A stretch of 64,000 bases of DNA from Curvularia sp. ZM96 (GCA_022457065.1 JAJGBQ010000003.1:2852001-2916000), one strand, 5' to 3'. Counted from the stretch's first letter, positions 44,945-57,480 are shown. Made by a program: numbers and translations. The notes: generated by a model from the letters alone, not told the origin.

Positions 44945-47250
44945 ATGACGATTAGAGCTTCCAAATTCACTCCCAAGGTGCTCCTTGAAGCTCCTCGGAG
45001 ATCTCAAGGCGCCCCGAATTCCGATGCATCAAAGATCTTGTACCCTGTGTCCACCTACTGCTTCTCTGAGCACGCGAAAAAGTCCGAGATTCGCCTGTTG
45101 GATGCTGAAACCCAACAGACCAGTCTTGTGACTGATGACAAGTCTTTCAGCGAGCCTACGTGGCTCGATGATGAGACAATGCTATTGTTGAAGTCAAATG
45201 ACGACGGAACCACGGATTTAGTTATCGGATCGCCGGAGAACTTCGAGAAGAGGTATACATGATATTCTGAGATCCCAGTATTAGTTATGAGATTATTGAC
45301 TTCTTATTACTAGTCAATACTGCGCTGGTACTCTGGAGGGACCTGTAAGCGATTCCAAGGTTTATCCACTTGGAAACGGCGCATATGCGCTAGCACTCGT
45401 TGGCAAAGCAAAACCAGATGGCACTTTGTTCAACCCAGAAAAGGTCGAAAAGTCGCATACATCAGGAAAGCTATACAAATCTGGCTTCGTTCGTCACTGG
45501 GACCACTATGTGACTGAGAACCGCAACGCGATATGGCTTGGCAAGTTAACCCCGAAGAAGACCGCCAGCTCAGACGCTTTGGAGTTGGAACAGCCAATGA
45601 AGAACGCACTAAAGGGCACGTCCTTAGAGAGTCCCATCGAACCATTTGGAGGCAAGGATCATTTCGACATTTCGAAGCATGGTCTTGTTTTTACCTCAAA
45701 AGATCCTGATCTAAACCCAGCCACCCATACGAAGACGAACATCTACGTTGCTGCAGCTGAGGGCTTCTGGGATGACTTGCACTCGAAGAGTACTCATGAA
45801 ATCAAGAAGGCATCGATCGAAGGATTTGAGGGCGCCAGTACTTCACCAGTGTGGTCTACCTCTGGTAAGATGATCGCATTTCTGTCCATGAGAACCGATG
45901 GATACGAATCAGACAAGAACCAGGCCTTCATCATTCATGATTACAATGATCCATCACAAGCTACTCTTCTTTATGCATCTGAGGACGGCAAAGGCAAGTG
46001 GGATCAGAGCCCGCAGTCGATAGCCTGGAGTCCAGATGACTGGCATCTTTACTTTACAGCGGAGTGGCACGGTCGAGGAAATCTGTATAGCGCCGGGCCA
46101 CCTGTGCCAGGTAGCGACAAACAGCCTCTTCCATCACTGCTTGTGAAAGGTGGAACCATCAGTGGCGCACAAGTTCTCAAGAATGGTGATATATTTGTCA
46201 CGTCCACCAGCTTGATCGAGAACTCTTTGTATTCGCTGGTACCACTGAGTGCTCGTCCCAACAGCGCTGATGTCTACAACCTCCCTATCGATGACCGACC
46301 ATACGACTCGGATCCCGGTCATCTCACCACCAAGTATATTTCTTCCAACACACGCTCGGGCTCTATGTTTGGGCTATCCCGTCATCAAATCGACGAGATT
46401 CATTGGGACGGCGCTGCGTCGGGTACCAAAGTACATGCCTGGGTAGTAAAGCCTAGCGACTTTTCATCCGGGAAGACGTATCCGCTTGCATACCTCGTCC
46501 ATGGCGGACCGCAAGGCGCGTGGACTGATGGCTGGAGCACACGATGGAATCCTGCTGTGTTTGCAGAGCAAGGCTATGTCGTCATCTGTCCAAACCCAAC
46601 AGGCAGCACAAGCTACGGCCAGGATTTTACTGATGCCATCCAAGGCCAATGGGGCGGCCTCCCTTACCAAGATCTCGAACTGGGATTCGAGTACATAAAA
46701 TCCAGCCTCGACTACGTCGACACAGACCGTGCCGTTGCTCTTGGCGCTTCGTATGGCGGCTACATGATGAACTGGATACAAGGCCACCCTCTGGGTCGCA
46801 AGTTCAAAGCGCTCGTGACTCACGACGGTGTCTTTAGTATGCACGGTCAGATGTCCTCTGAAGAACTCTACTTCCCCTTCCATGACCTCAAAGGTACTCT
46901 CTGGAACAACCCTGAAGGCTGGTCGAAGTGGGACCCAAGCAGGTATGTTTGCCCATCTGCACTCATGTTTAATGCAAAACTAATTGCTACTGTATAGGTT
47001 TACGGCGAACTGGGCTACACCACAGCTCGTGATCCACAGCGAATTGGATTACAGACTGACAATTAGCGAGGGACTGGCGGCCTTCAATGTGTTGCAGAGC
47101 AGGGGGGTAGAGAGCCAATTCCTGACCTTCCCGGATGAAAATCACTGGGTCCTTAAGCCAGAGAACAGCATGATGTGGCATGAGGTTGTACTCGATTGGA
47201 TCAATGAGCATGTTGGACTGAAGAAGTACACGGAGAATAAGGAGATGTAA
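44945..47250 (+). CDS. DPP5: Dipeptidyl peptidase V-like S9 prolyl oligopeptidase, cytosolic form
   Basis: A 729-residue S9C serine peptidase in three exons (introns 45253-45313 and 46943-46997). It would remove N-terminal dipeptides from peptides. The N-terminal 430 residues form a beta-propeller (SPVWSTSGKMIAFLSM and IAWSPDDWHLYFTAEW are typical blades). The alpha/beta hydrolase domain holds HGGPQGAW (oxyanion region), catalytic Ser582 in GASYGGYM, Asp663 in HSELDYRL and His695 in DENHW. The last two residues are in exon 3, which is joined by the second intron. There is no signal peptide, unlike secreted fungal DPP V, so an intracellular role in peptide turnover is likely. The start MTIRASKFTPKVLLEAPR is typical of the cytosolic group. 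Confidence 0.93.
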
Positions 47251-47864
47251 GAGGGAGAGTAAAGCTGATTTCGTGAAACCCCGGGGCAGCCTAGCATAGC
47301 AATAAACGCAGTTCCAACGACTGGTGCTAAATCTGCATATTATCAAGAAACTTGGTACGGATCTGAAACCTGGTACCAATTGAGATCACATAACAACAAC
47401 AATAACATCATCACCAGTGGCCATGAGTCTATTGGGTTACAAACAACAGGCAGAGAATCTGCCCGGAGTCATCAAACTGTGGTGATATGAGAACACGCAG
47501 TGCAACACAGAAGAGTAGCGAATACTGTCTACAAATGCACTGTCCTCGCGACCTCAATCATGTTAGTTTTCTAGGTAACGAGTTCGATGGATGCGAGCCT
47601 GCCCTGCGCGCGTTGAAGGATGCGGTCTTAGCGCGACTTCGTTATCGATAACAATTATTTTCTCAGAACCCTGAAGCTTCCTCGGCGGCCAGAACTTTTG
47701 CTCCCACGCGCCGTCAGTCCCACCACAACACGAGCAGCAGGTGTCACTGCCTTTTCGACCACCCCAGAGCACCTCGCGACTCGTTTTCCGCTGCTCAATT
47801 GTTTGCGCCTCCATAACACAGTCGACTACGAAGAGGAGGCGCCGCCGCCTGCGCAACTCTCAAG
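47251..47864. other. Intergenic: DPP5 3' flank and KRE33 promoter
   Basis: No gene is seen. A perfect 12-base palindrome GTTATCGATAAC lies at 47641-47652, 213 bases before the KRE33 ATG. Confidence 0.45.
47641..47652. promoter_or_regulatory. Palindrome GTTATCGATAAC upstream of KRE33
   Basis: A perfect 12-base inverted repeat made of two overlapping GATAA/TTATC halves. It could be bound by a GATA-type or other dimeric factor. Function is inferred from symmetry and position only. Confidence 0.3.
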
Positions 47865-50800
47865 ATGCCGAAGAAAGCCATCGACTCTCGCATACCAGCG
47901 CTGATTCGAAATGGCGCACAGGAAAAGAAGCGCAGCTTCTTCGTTGTTGTTGGCGATCGCCAGAAGGACGTTATTGTCAACCTCTACCACATTCTGCTCA
48001 ACGTCGACGTCAAGTTGAACAAGTCAGTGCTCTGGGCATACAAGAACAAGCTGCTAGGATTCTCCAGCCACCGCAAGAAGCGCGAAAAGAAGATCAAGAA
48101 CGAGATCAAGCGAGGAATTCGCGATGTCGATACCGAGGACCCGTTTGAGCTGTTCATCTCGACACAGAACATCCGATATGTCTACTACAAGGAAACAGAA
48201 AAGATTTTGGGTAACACATACGGCATGTGTATCTTGCAGGATTTCGAAGCGCTTACGCCCAATCTCCTGGCACGGACGATCGAAACAGTAGAGGGTGGAG
48301 GATTGGTTATACTCTTGCTGAAGGGCATGAGCAGCTTGAAGCAGTTGTACACCATGTCTATGGACATTCACTCGAGATACCGAACAGAGGCGCACAGCGA
48401 CGTCGTTGCGCGCTTCAACGAACGCTTCCTATTGTCGCTCGGAAAATGCGACAGCTGTTTGGTTGTCGACGACGAGCTAAACGTGCTTCCCATCTCAGGC
48501 GGAAAGCATGTCAAGCAATTACCGCCACCAGACCCAGAACTGGAAGGCAAGACACCAAAGGCGAAGGAATTGGCGGAGATCAAAGAATCACTAGCGGACT
48601 CGCCCCCTACTGGAGACCTGGTCAAGCTTGCGAAGACCGTGGATCAGGCAAAGGCTCTGCTCACGTTCGTTGAGGCTATCGTAGAGAAGACCCTTCGAAG
48701 TACCGTTACTTTGACGGCTGCCCGTGGTCGTGGTAAATCAGCGGCCCTAGGTGTAGCGGTGGCAGCAGCAGTCGCGCATGGCTACAGCAACATCTACATC
48801 ACATCGCCAAGTCCAGAGAATTTGAAGACTCTTTTCGAATTTATCCTCAAAGGCTTCGATTCGCTCAACTACGTCGATCACCAAGATTACACTATCATGC
48901 AATCCACCCAGCCCGATCAGAATAAGGCGATTGTCAGGATCGAGTTACACCGCCAGCACCGACAAGTTATACAGTACATCAAGCCTGAAGATTCGCACGT
49001 TCTAGGCCAAGCAGAGTTGTTGGTCATTGATGAAGCTGCGGCTATTCCTCTGCCATTGGTCCGGAAACTAATGGGTCCTTATCTTGTCTTCATGGCCTCG
49101 ACAATCAACGGTTACGAGGGTACTGGCCGATCACTGTCTCTTAAGCTCATCCAGCAACTTCGCGAACAATCACGAGGCAAGGGCGCCAACGGTTCGACCC
49201 ACGTCGTAGATCGCTCAACAGGAAAGGAGACAAAGGACGCTTCAGAGAGTACGATGACAGGCCGCTCGCTGCGAGAGATTACCCTTTCTGAGCCTATTCG
49301 ATATGCACCAGGCGATTCCGTTGAGCGCTGGATGAACGACCTCCTGTGTCTTGACGCGACCCTACCGCGAAAGATTGCCACACAGGGATGCCCGCATCCC
49401 GATAAGTGTCAGCTCCTTCACGTAAACCGTGATACCCTGTTCTCTTACAACCCGGCCGCAGAGAAGTTCTTGCAGAAGATGATGGCGCTCTATGTTGCCA
49501 GTCACTACAAAAACACGCCCAACGACTTGCAGCTCATGTCCGACGCACCAGCACACCAACTGTTCGTCCTCACTGGACCCACAGAGGAGAACAAGCTTCC
49601 TGAACCTCTTTGTGTTATTCAAGTAGCATTGGAAGGTCAGATTAGCAGGGAAAGTGTACTGAACAGCTTGAGCCGAGGACAGCGTGCAGGCGGCGATTTG
49701 ATTCCATGGATTGTGTCTCAGCAATTCCAGGACGAAAACTTTGCAAGCCTTTCGGGTGCTCGTGTGGTGCGGATAGCAACAAATCCGGAGTACGTCAACA
49801 TGGGATATGGATCCAAAGCCCTGCAACTCCTGATTGATTTCTACGATGGCAAGCTTGCCAGCTTGTCTGAGACGGAGCCTCAAGAGGTGGAGCAGATGCG
49901 AAGAGTGACTGAAGAAGATTTGGAGGACGGATCACTCCTCAAGGACAATGTCAGGATTAGGGAAGCAAGCGAGATGCCACCGCTGTTCGCTCGGCTACAA
50001 GAACTGAAGTCACCTAAGCTCGACTATGTTGGTGTATCATATGGGCTCACAGCGCAGCTGCTCAAGTTCTGGAAACGCGCATCGTTTGTGCCAGTATATC
50101 TTCGACAAACGCCCAATGACCTGACGGGAGAGCACACATGTATCATGCTACGCTCACTGGAGACAACCTCCTCAGATGGCAGCTGGGTGGCGGCATTCGC
50201 CAAGGACTTCCAGAAGCGCTTCCTCACTCTTCTCTCCTATCAGTTCCGCACTTTCCCATCCGTTACGTCTCTTAACATAGAAGAGTCTGCTTCAGCTGGA
50301 TCCAAACTCGATGCCGAACTCGCCGCGAAACCCATCACCAAAGCTGAGCTGGACGCTCTCTTCACCCCCTTTGATCTCAAGCGCCTAGAATCCTACGCAA
50401 ACAACATGCTGGATTACCACGTCATCCTCGACTTGCTCCCGTCTATTGCATACCTCCACTTCACAGGCCGTCTCAAAGACACAGCCAAAATCAAGGGCTT
50501 GCAAGTTGCGATCCTCCTCGCCATTGGTCTCCAGCGTAAAGAGTTTTCAGACTTGGAGAAGGAACTTAATCTCAACTCCAGCCAGCTCATGGCCATGTTT
50601 GTTAAGATTGTGCGCAAGGTAGCTACGGCATTCCGCAGCGTCATCGAGGGTGCTGTTGAAGAAACTATGCCAGAGGCTATGGATGTCGATGACAAAGGCA
50701 TTGATGGTGAGGCCGCAGACGAGAGCGCGCGACGCTTCAAGCCGCTTGAGAAGAGCTTGGAAGAAGAGTTGAAGGAGGGAGGTGAGGAGTTTTTGGCTGA

Positions 50801-51165
50801 GGATCGGGAGAGACAGAGAAGCATGATTGATGCTTTGCCTTTGCACAAGTACGTTTGATCCCTTATCCTTGTTGATATTCTCTTTTTTTTTTCAGTTTGT
50901 CACTTGTAACAACCTGGCTGACTGTCCTACCCTCAACAGATACGAAATCGGTGCCGGAGCCACAGACTGGGAAGAAGCTGAACGCGCCATTAGCAACGCG
51001 ACCAAGAAGGGAGGCGCCGCGGGTAGCATGACCGTATCCGTCAAGACTGGGGAGAAGAAGCGCAAGGTGGGCGAGGCAATGGAAGAGGCGTACAAGGAGG
51101 CCGAGAAGTTCAAGGAGGGCGCGGCCAAGAAGAGCAAGAAGCACAAATCAAGCAAGAAGGCTTGA
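47865..51165 (+). CDS. KRE33: Kre33/NAT10 RNA cytidine acetyltransferase
   Basis: A 1069-residue homologue of Kre33/NAT10/TmcA, which makes N4-acetylcytidine in 18S rRNA and in Ser/Leu tRNAs and acts in the SSU processome. Two exons; the intron at 50849-50939 joins LPLHK to YEIGAGATDWEEAE. The N-terminal block KKAIDSRIPALIRNG and DUF1726 region are followed by an RecA-like helicase domain with Walker A ARGRGKSAALG (Lys291) and Walker B VIDEAAAIPLPLV. The GNAT acetyl-CoA domain has VVRIATNPEYVNMGYGSKAL, and a tRNA-binding domain follows (FLTLLSYQFRTFPSV region). The C-terminus is lysine-rich (KKSKKHKSSKKA), a nucleolar-type tail. Length matches yeast Kre33 (1056). Confidence 0.96.
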
Positions 51166-51697
51166 GGAGCATAGACGACGGAAGCTTTTTTGGTTGTTCA
51201 TATGCATGGTACAAGGGTGTTTTGAGGCGTTTGATATCCCGCACCAAAAATCTTAGTTTGGATATACATCTTTTGTCTGTTGTAAAGTACAGGTAAAGAA
51301 ATCGAAGTTTTCTTCCTCTATACCAAGGAGCATATTGTGTGATCTGGCACCAGAAGGATCGTCAGGGATACAAATTATATTAAATATGATTTGATAAAAT
51401 TTGCAAAAGGCCTATATAGCTACTGACATGGGGCAACGAGAACTAAAAAAGGAAGAAGACGAAGAAGCAGAAGGAAAAATGCCCAGGTTCAGGGTAGAGA
51501 TAGAGAGAAGAGGGGGATATCATACGCTCTTTAAAAAAGGACGCAAAAAACAACGGCTTTCAATGGTCTCCTTCTACGACGTGCTTCAACAAACGTGACG
51601 ATGCCTCTTGTTCTTCTTCATCCTTTTTTACACGCACTGCGCTATGTTTTGTCGAATCGTCATGTGATTGTGCATTTTCACATCAGTAAAAGCGTGC
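51166..51697. other. Convergent intergenic region
   Basis: 3' flanks of KRE33 and the CLIP-170 gene. A purine-rich stretch near 51440-51530 has no coding value. No gene is seen. Confidence 0.5.
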
Positions 51698-54082
51698 TTA
51701 GAAAGCATCTTCGTTAGGGCAGGCCGTGACGTCGTGACCTTCGCTCTCACACAGGGCACACCATTTATCTGGGTCGGCGATGGCAGCACCCTTGGGTGGG
51801 ACCAGGTCAGAGTTAGATGTGGTAAGGGAAGGGTTAGGGAGAGGGGCAGTAGGGGCGCTGCCCGGAGCCTTGGACGAGTTAAGGATCGAAGGGCGACGGT
51901 CGGAGATGGAAAGACCGCGCAGACCTTCAATGACCACGTCTTGGTCCTTGTGTGCAGCGTCATTGGTGCGCAGGTGCGCAGTGTCTCCGCCCATGGCGGA
52001 GCAGTTGAGAATGTCGTGTCCTCCAGTCTCACAAATCTCACACCACAAGTGGCTGCTATTGGCGGATGAGCGGCCATCGGACTCTGGCATGATGGCGAGA
52101 GCGGGAGGAGTGTTGCGTCGAGAGAGCTGTGCCGAATCCTTCCAGTTCATGACTGTATCTTTGGAGTCGCGCTCTGATGGCTTGTCTTGCACGGCTGTAA
52201 CTTCCGACATGCCGTTGCTGATCATGCTGTCGCGTTGCTCTGTGAGACCAAGCTGGCTCTTGAGCTTTTCAACCTCGCGCTCTAGCTCTTCTTCTCTGGA
52301 AGCTTTGCGTTCCACAAGAGTACGAAGCTCTTCCTTTTCGCGCTCGAGACGCTCTACGTCTGACTTTGCTTGTTGAAGCTCTTCGGCATCTACAGAGGGC
52401 CCTTGTGCTGTCAGAGGTGAACGGACGCGATCGTCTCCACCCGAACTCAAGGAATGGATGATAGCTTTGAGTCCTCGGATTTCATCGTCACGTTGCTCTA
52501 CCTCCCTTTGAGTTGGGCTTTGAGGTGCATCGACCACGGCACCCGCGCCCTTGAGAGCAGCAGCAGCCTTTTCGCGCTCGCGGCGAAGCTCTGATCGGCC
52601 ACGTTCCACTTCGCCCCTGAGAAACTCAACTTCGCCTCGAGCCTCTGCTTCACCTCGGCGTGCATCTTCCAGGCCTTCTTCAAGCTCTTGCACCAGTTCC
52701 TCTAGTTGCTTCAGCTGTATAGCAACAACCTCGACGTCTTCGCTACGAGATTGATATTCTCGCAGCTCTTCCGTCAACTCCTCGACCTTCTTTTCATACA
52801 CACGTTCGGTTTCGGTACTTGCTAGTTCAAGGGTGTCAATAGTGCTTCGGAAATCGGAGCGATGTGCGTCGAACTCAGACGTGAGCATGGCGATCTTATC
52901 GTTCTTCTCCCGCAGAAGTGCTCGTAGTTGCGCTACATCACTGGGCTCATTGCTGCTAACGTCCAGTCCATCTTCCGGTATCAGGCTCTGAATCTCGGTA
53001 AGACTGGCCTCCATCTCGCTCAGCGATGCAGCCTGCTCCTTTAATTGCCTTTCTCGCTCTTCCAGGAGCGCTTGTAGCCGCTGCACCTCTTCACTTGGAG
53101 ATGAGCCTAGCCGCGAGCCCGGCCGGCGATGCTTATAACTCGAGATGGAATCATTGCTAGTGCGCGCTGCGCCGATGGGAGTTGTTTCTGTGTCTTCTTC
53201 AATAATATCCTGATGGTCAACGCGAGAGCTGCTTCGCGAGTAGGGTCGTTGAGGGCCTGGTGTTCGTGGCTTCTGCAGAGGAGGAGCCCTTGGGGCCGGA
53301 CTGGCAAAGCGAGGAGGGGCAGGACTTGCGAAGCGCGGTGGTGCGCCGATTGCGCTCTTGGAGAAGCCAGATGGTGTCCGTGAGCCGTTCCTCTGCGGCG
53401 ACGCACTCAAGCCCTGCTTCTGTCGATATGGCGATTCTGGTCGTGCGAAAGAGCGGCCCAGGTTGGACTTGCCCTGCGGACTGGTTGCGCGGACACCGGG
53501 CCCGATGGACTGGGAGAATTTTGATTTCGGTGCATCGTGGCTGAAGTTGGGTTTGTCTGTCGTGGACAGACTGAAGTTGGGGTAAGAGGGCGTCACGGGC
53601 TCGGGCGCAAAGTCAGAGGAGCCTCCTGACACCCGTTTTTGGGCGCGATGGACAGGGAGGAAGATTCCGGAGCCGGGGACAGAGGTGTCAAAGTACTGCG
53701 TGCTGCATCGCCATCAGTGGATGCGCCCATATGTGCGTCTGTGTTGGTCTGCCTACCCATCGACTGCGCCGTTGTTCTTGCCCCGCGCAGCATACTCTCT
53801 GTTCAGTTCGACACCGGCGAAGACTCCTTGTTTACCGCGAATGCTGCCCACGAACTTGACGACACCGACCATGCCGCCGGGGACGTCGACGGTGTCGCCC
53901 ACATCGATATCATTGCCGTCTGCGCCCATTCTGTGCGATGACGAGGGACCGGCTCCTACGAGTGCTGAAAGGGAGGCTTGTCGTGCCATGTTTCTGCTTG
54001 CGGCGTTCAGATTGGGTGACGAGGCCGTGGGGTGTAAGGCAGGGCGCGCCCCAAGGCGCCTGGGAGTCTGTGGGTAGGCCAT
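51698..54082 (-). CDS. CLIP-170/Bik1-type microtubule plus-end protein
   Basis: A 776-residue plus-end tracking protein in two exons; the intron at 53703-53756 falls inside the CAP-Gly domain and joins GKNNGAVDG to TQYFDTSVPGSGIFL. The CAP-Gly domain covers about residues 58-135 (VGVVKFVGSIRGKQGVFAGV, then GKNNGAVDG; the usual motif is GKNDG). A Ser/Pro/Arg-rich basic linker (PPRFASPAP appears twice) precedes a coiled coil of about 300 residues (EEVQRLQALLEERERQLKE through LEREVEKLKSQL), which would dimerise. The C-terminus has two CCHC zinc knuckles: Cys663, Cys666, His671, Cys676 and Cys757, Cys760, His765, Cys770, ending in acidic NEDAF. Knuckles and an acidic aromatic end recall CLIP-170, where they bind dynactin p150 and Lis1. 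It likely acts in dynein loading and polar growth. Confidence 0.92.
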
Positions 54083-55233
54083 GCCGGGGCGAGCTGGTAG
54101 CAGGGTAGACCTGTTTGGAGGAGCAGACGTCAGGTTGGGCTAAGGACGGTGTTTGTTTTGATAAGAGGGGAGTGCAGGGGTCTGGGCAGCCAAGTCACGG
54201 GCAACAGCATAGGGAGATTATTTACCCGACGGCGGCCCAATAAGGGCGGCGACCTCCACATATAGGGGACTTGGATCTCCTATACTTTATGCGACATGTC
54301 TCCTCGAGTATGCCTGTAATGTCCCCCATATATTAATGCATGTCTTGTGAGGGTCGCACCACGCGCGCAAATATTGCATTCCACCCAATTGTTTATTGAC
54401 GCCATCCAACTCTGGGATCGACAGGAACCAATAAATCGAGCGCCACCAGAGAATCATTTGTTTTTTTGGCACGACAGACAGATCAGCTCTGACGCATTCT
54501 ACGAGACTGAACAGAGACACAGTTGACGGTTGACAATTGTGACTGACTTGTCAGGGGTCTGACAAGACGGCCTGCCATTGACGCCATGCCACCTCTAGGG
54601 GGAACCAGCCATGCCTATCTCTACCTAGATGGATTCCTTCATGGCCTCAGCCGCCTATAAGCAACAAGACCAAATGTGAATTATGGACCAGACTTTAAAA
54701 GAGCAGCCGTGCCCTTGTCCTTAGACCGGCCCGCTGGTCCCTGCGTCCCGAGTATGCGCGAACGCGTGGGCACGTGAGATAAAACGGTTCAGACGAACAC
54801 CACATTTACCGCTTCGAGCCTGCGAAGATGCAAACCAGAGATATTTGATCGTGGTATCGAAGAGGGCAGTGTGCACGTGCTCCGCATGATTGTGGAATGG
54901 AATATTGCAAGCATCCATATTTCAGATCTATTTCAGGGACACGCAACTACATCCGGTCTGAAGAAAGCCTGTAGATGTGGAACGATATTCATGAGTGTCT
55001 TTAGAGTCTAGTCCAGAGAGACACGAGCCCACATGCGACTTGCCTCTTGCAAGAAATTTGGTTTGGACGCCAGTGTTCATCCCGAGTCCGCTCAATGCGG
55101 AGTTCCCGACTCGCCGAGACATATCCCCCCATGTTCTACGAGTTGCCGAGGCTCAGTAGCTCGGTGATGCTCAACCGCGCCAGCTACATCACTGTGCGCC
55201 CGCGGCCATGTGCTCTCTTCAAACCCACTCACC
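54083..55233. other. Divergent intergenic region
   Basis: About 1.15 kb with no recognised gene or RNA. Composition is average; frames are short and shift often. Confidence 0.45.
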
Positions 55234-56531
55234 ATGGCTGGCAAGGTTCGACAGCCCATTGACATAACGTCTCTGGAGCGCTATATCTCTGATAATGTAC
55301 CTGAAATCCAGGTTCCTTTGGATGTGAAGCAGGTATGTATGGCTCGGAGCGATCGCGTGTGCTCCATAAAGAAGCTTCGCATGAGGAACATGTTTTGCTG
55401 ATACACAAACTAGTTTGGATATGGGCAGTCCAACCCAACATACCAGTTGACAGACAAAACCGGGAAGAAATATGTTCTGAGGAAGAAGCCTCCGGGCCAG
55501 CTGCTCTCAAAGGTAGACTTCTCTACACCAATCCAGATGGAGAGAGGCTGACTGTCGTAGACGGCGCACAAGGTTGATCGCGAGTACCGTATCATCCATG
55601 CGTTGGAAAAGACAGACGTCCCCGTTCCGCGAGCGCTTTGTCTCTGTCAAGACGAAAAGGTCATTGGTACCGATTTCTACATCATGGAATTCCTAGACGG
55701 CCGGATCTTCGAGGATCCCGTTCTTCCTGATGTTTCGCCCGAGGACAGAACAAAAATGTACGATCAGATACCCTTCATACCTTGCCAAACTCCGTCCTAA
55801 CAAATGCTACCCGTAGGTGGCACTCCGCCATTACGACGCTGGCCAAGTTCCACCGCGTTGACCCAGCGTCCGTGAATCTCGCCTCCTACGGCAAGTCCTC
55901 TGGCTTCTACAACCGCCAAATCGCCACCTTCAACACCATATCGCAGTCGCAAGCATCCGCCAAGGACAAAGAGACCGGCGAGCCCGTCGGCAAGATCCCG
56001 CATCAGGACGACATGGTTGCTTTTTTCAAAGATGCAAGGACACAGCCCAAAGACCGCGCCACTTTTGTCCACGGCGACTACAAGATAGACAATGTTGTTT
56101 TCCACAAGACAGAGCCCCGTGTCATTGGTATCCTCGACTGGGAAATGAGCACTATTGGTCACCCGCTTTCAGATCTGAACAATGCCTTGTCTCCCTACAT
56201 CACGGCCTCGAGTCAGAAGGCTGCGACTATTGGACGCGCACACAAGGGCTTTCAGCCAGGCGCTACACCTGGCCTGCCTACCTGCGACCAGCTGATTGCC
56301 TGGTATTCGGAAGTAGCAGGCTGGGATCCTCGACCAGACTTTACTTGGGGGAATGCCTTCAGCACTTATAGGCTAGCTATTATTATGCAAGGCATTGCTG
56401 CTAGGTATGCTCTTCGGCAAGCAAGTAGTGCCCAGGCGCACGAGTACGGTCAGATGATGAAACCATATGCCGAGATTGCGTGGGAACTGGTAGAGGAATT
56501 TAAGAGGGACCATCAGAAAGCAAAGTTATAA
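55234..56531 (+). CDS. ACAD10/11-type aminoglycoside phosphotransferase-fold kinase
   Basis: A 369-residue protein in four exons (introns 55333-55413, 55513-55560, 55758-55816). The spliced frame reads VPLDVKQFGYGQSNPTYQL, then KYVLRKKPPGQLLSKTAHKV and DREYRIIHALEKTDVPVP, the N-lobe of the APH kinase fold. The catalytic loop is HGDYKIDNVVFH (Asp219) and the metal-binding motif is GILDWEMSTIGHPLSDL. This is the family found as the N-terminal kinase domain of animal ACAD10/ACAD11, which phosphorylate 4-hydroxyacyl-CoAs before beta-oxidation; in fungi it is often a separate protein. No dehydrogenase domain follows here. No targeting signal is obvious. Function as a hydroxyacyl-CoA kinase is inferred from the family; other small-molecule kinases share the fold. 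Confidence 0.88.
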
Positions 56532-57019
56532 TCGTCTTCTTAGCCACTAGGTCCAGTTGTCAATAATTCAACCTGAAGCGCAATGGACAAATGACTCTCT
56601 TAAATGTTTTAACTGCGAACTGTTGAATTCTCTGATTCTGGCGCTGACAATAGTAAAGGCTGGCAGCTATGGTATTTGAGTCTTTTTTGTTCTTTCTCTA
56701 TTGACCATTTATCCAATTGCGACCCGATGTTTTATTAGTGATGCCTCACGTGTTATCGTATAGGTAATATGCCGTCGCGTAAATACCGAGTCTGTCAATA
56801 CAGGCGCTGTCCAAGAAGAGCTGTCCCTCCGTACGTAGAAAGTGCCTGGGACAAGCAGGCAGTGGAAAGAGGTGCCTATCAAGGCATGCCTATTGGTCTT
56901 CGCGCCTCAAACGCCAAATGCGCCGTGAAATGTCCCATGATCTGTCCAATTGCTTCGCTTTTGCGCTTGTCCGATACACCGCCGATTCTGTAATGCTCGT
57001 TGCGGTCGCGTCAACGCTC
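56532..57019. other. Convergent intergenic region
   Basis: 3' flanks of the kinase gene and SmG; no gene is seen. A short plus-strand frame at 56769-56993 is not protein-like. Confidence 0.45.
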
Positions 57020-57480
57020 TTATCGTCCAATCTTGGGAACATCCTGGTTGATGCGGTCGAGCGCCTGTAGTACTGGTTAGCGTGTGGAATAAATGTTGTG
57101 GAATATAAAGACATACCTCAAGCATAACGACAGCATTGCCTCGGATGACGACCATGCCGATGCGCACTTTCTCGCCGCCCGCCTTCTCCTCCAGCGCTTC
57201 GTCAAGTACAATGTTCAGGTAAACCTACGTAGAGTCAGCTTGGTTATGGCACAATAAGAGTTGTGACTGTACTTACATCGTATCCACGGAGGATACCCAT
57301 GACTTTGCGGCTGCCATTCAGCTGCACGAGAACGCGCTTCTCCAGGTACTATATTCAGTTAGGAACAGGGAATCATAGAAACATTCTGAATAGAGGGAAT
57401 TCGGGCGGCTTTCAAAACAAAAGCAACTGGGGTCCCTGTTCAGAGCTTACCTTCTTCAACTCGGGCTGTGCTTGCGGCAT
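57020..57480 (-). CDS. SMX2: Small nuclear ribonucleoprotein G (SmG)
   Basis: A short 84-residue protein in four exons: 57451-57480, 57277-57348, 57117-57224 and 57020-57064. The spliced product starts MPQAQPELKKYLEKRVLVQL. The Sm1 motif is LVQLNGSRKVMGILRGYDVY and the Sm2 motif IGMVVIRGNAVVMLEAL. The Ile-Arg-Gly-Asn of Sm2 and the PELKK start point to SmG, not LSm7. SmG is one of seven proteins in the ring around U1, U2, U4 and U5 snRNA. The three introns (52, 52 and 102 bases) interrupt a very small gene, and no single exon is long enough to be noticed by simple frame scanning. It is divergent from NTR2 (299 bases). Confidence 0.93.
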
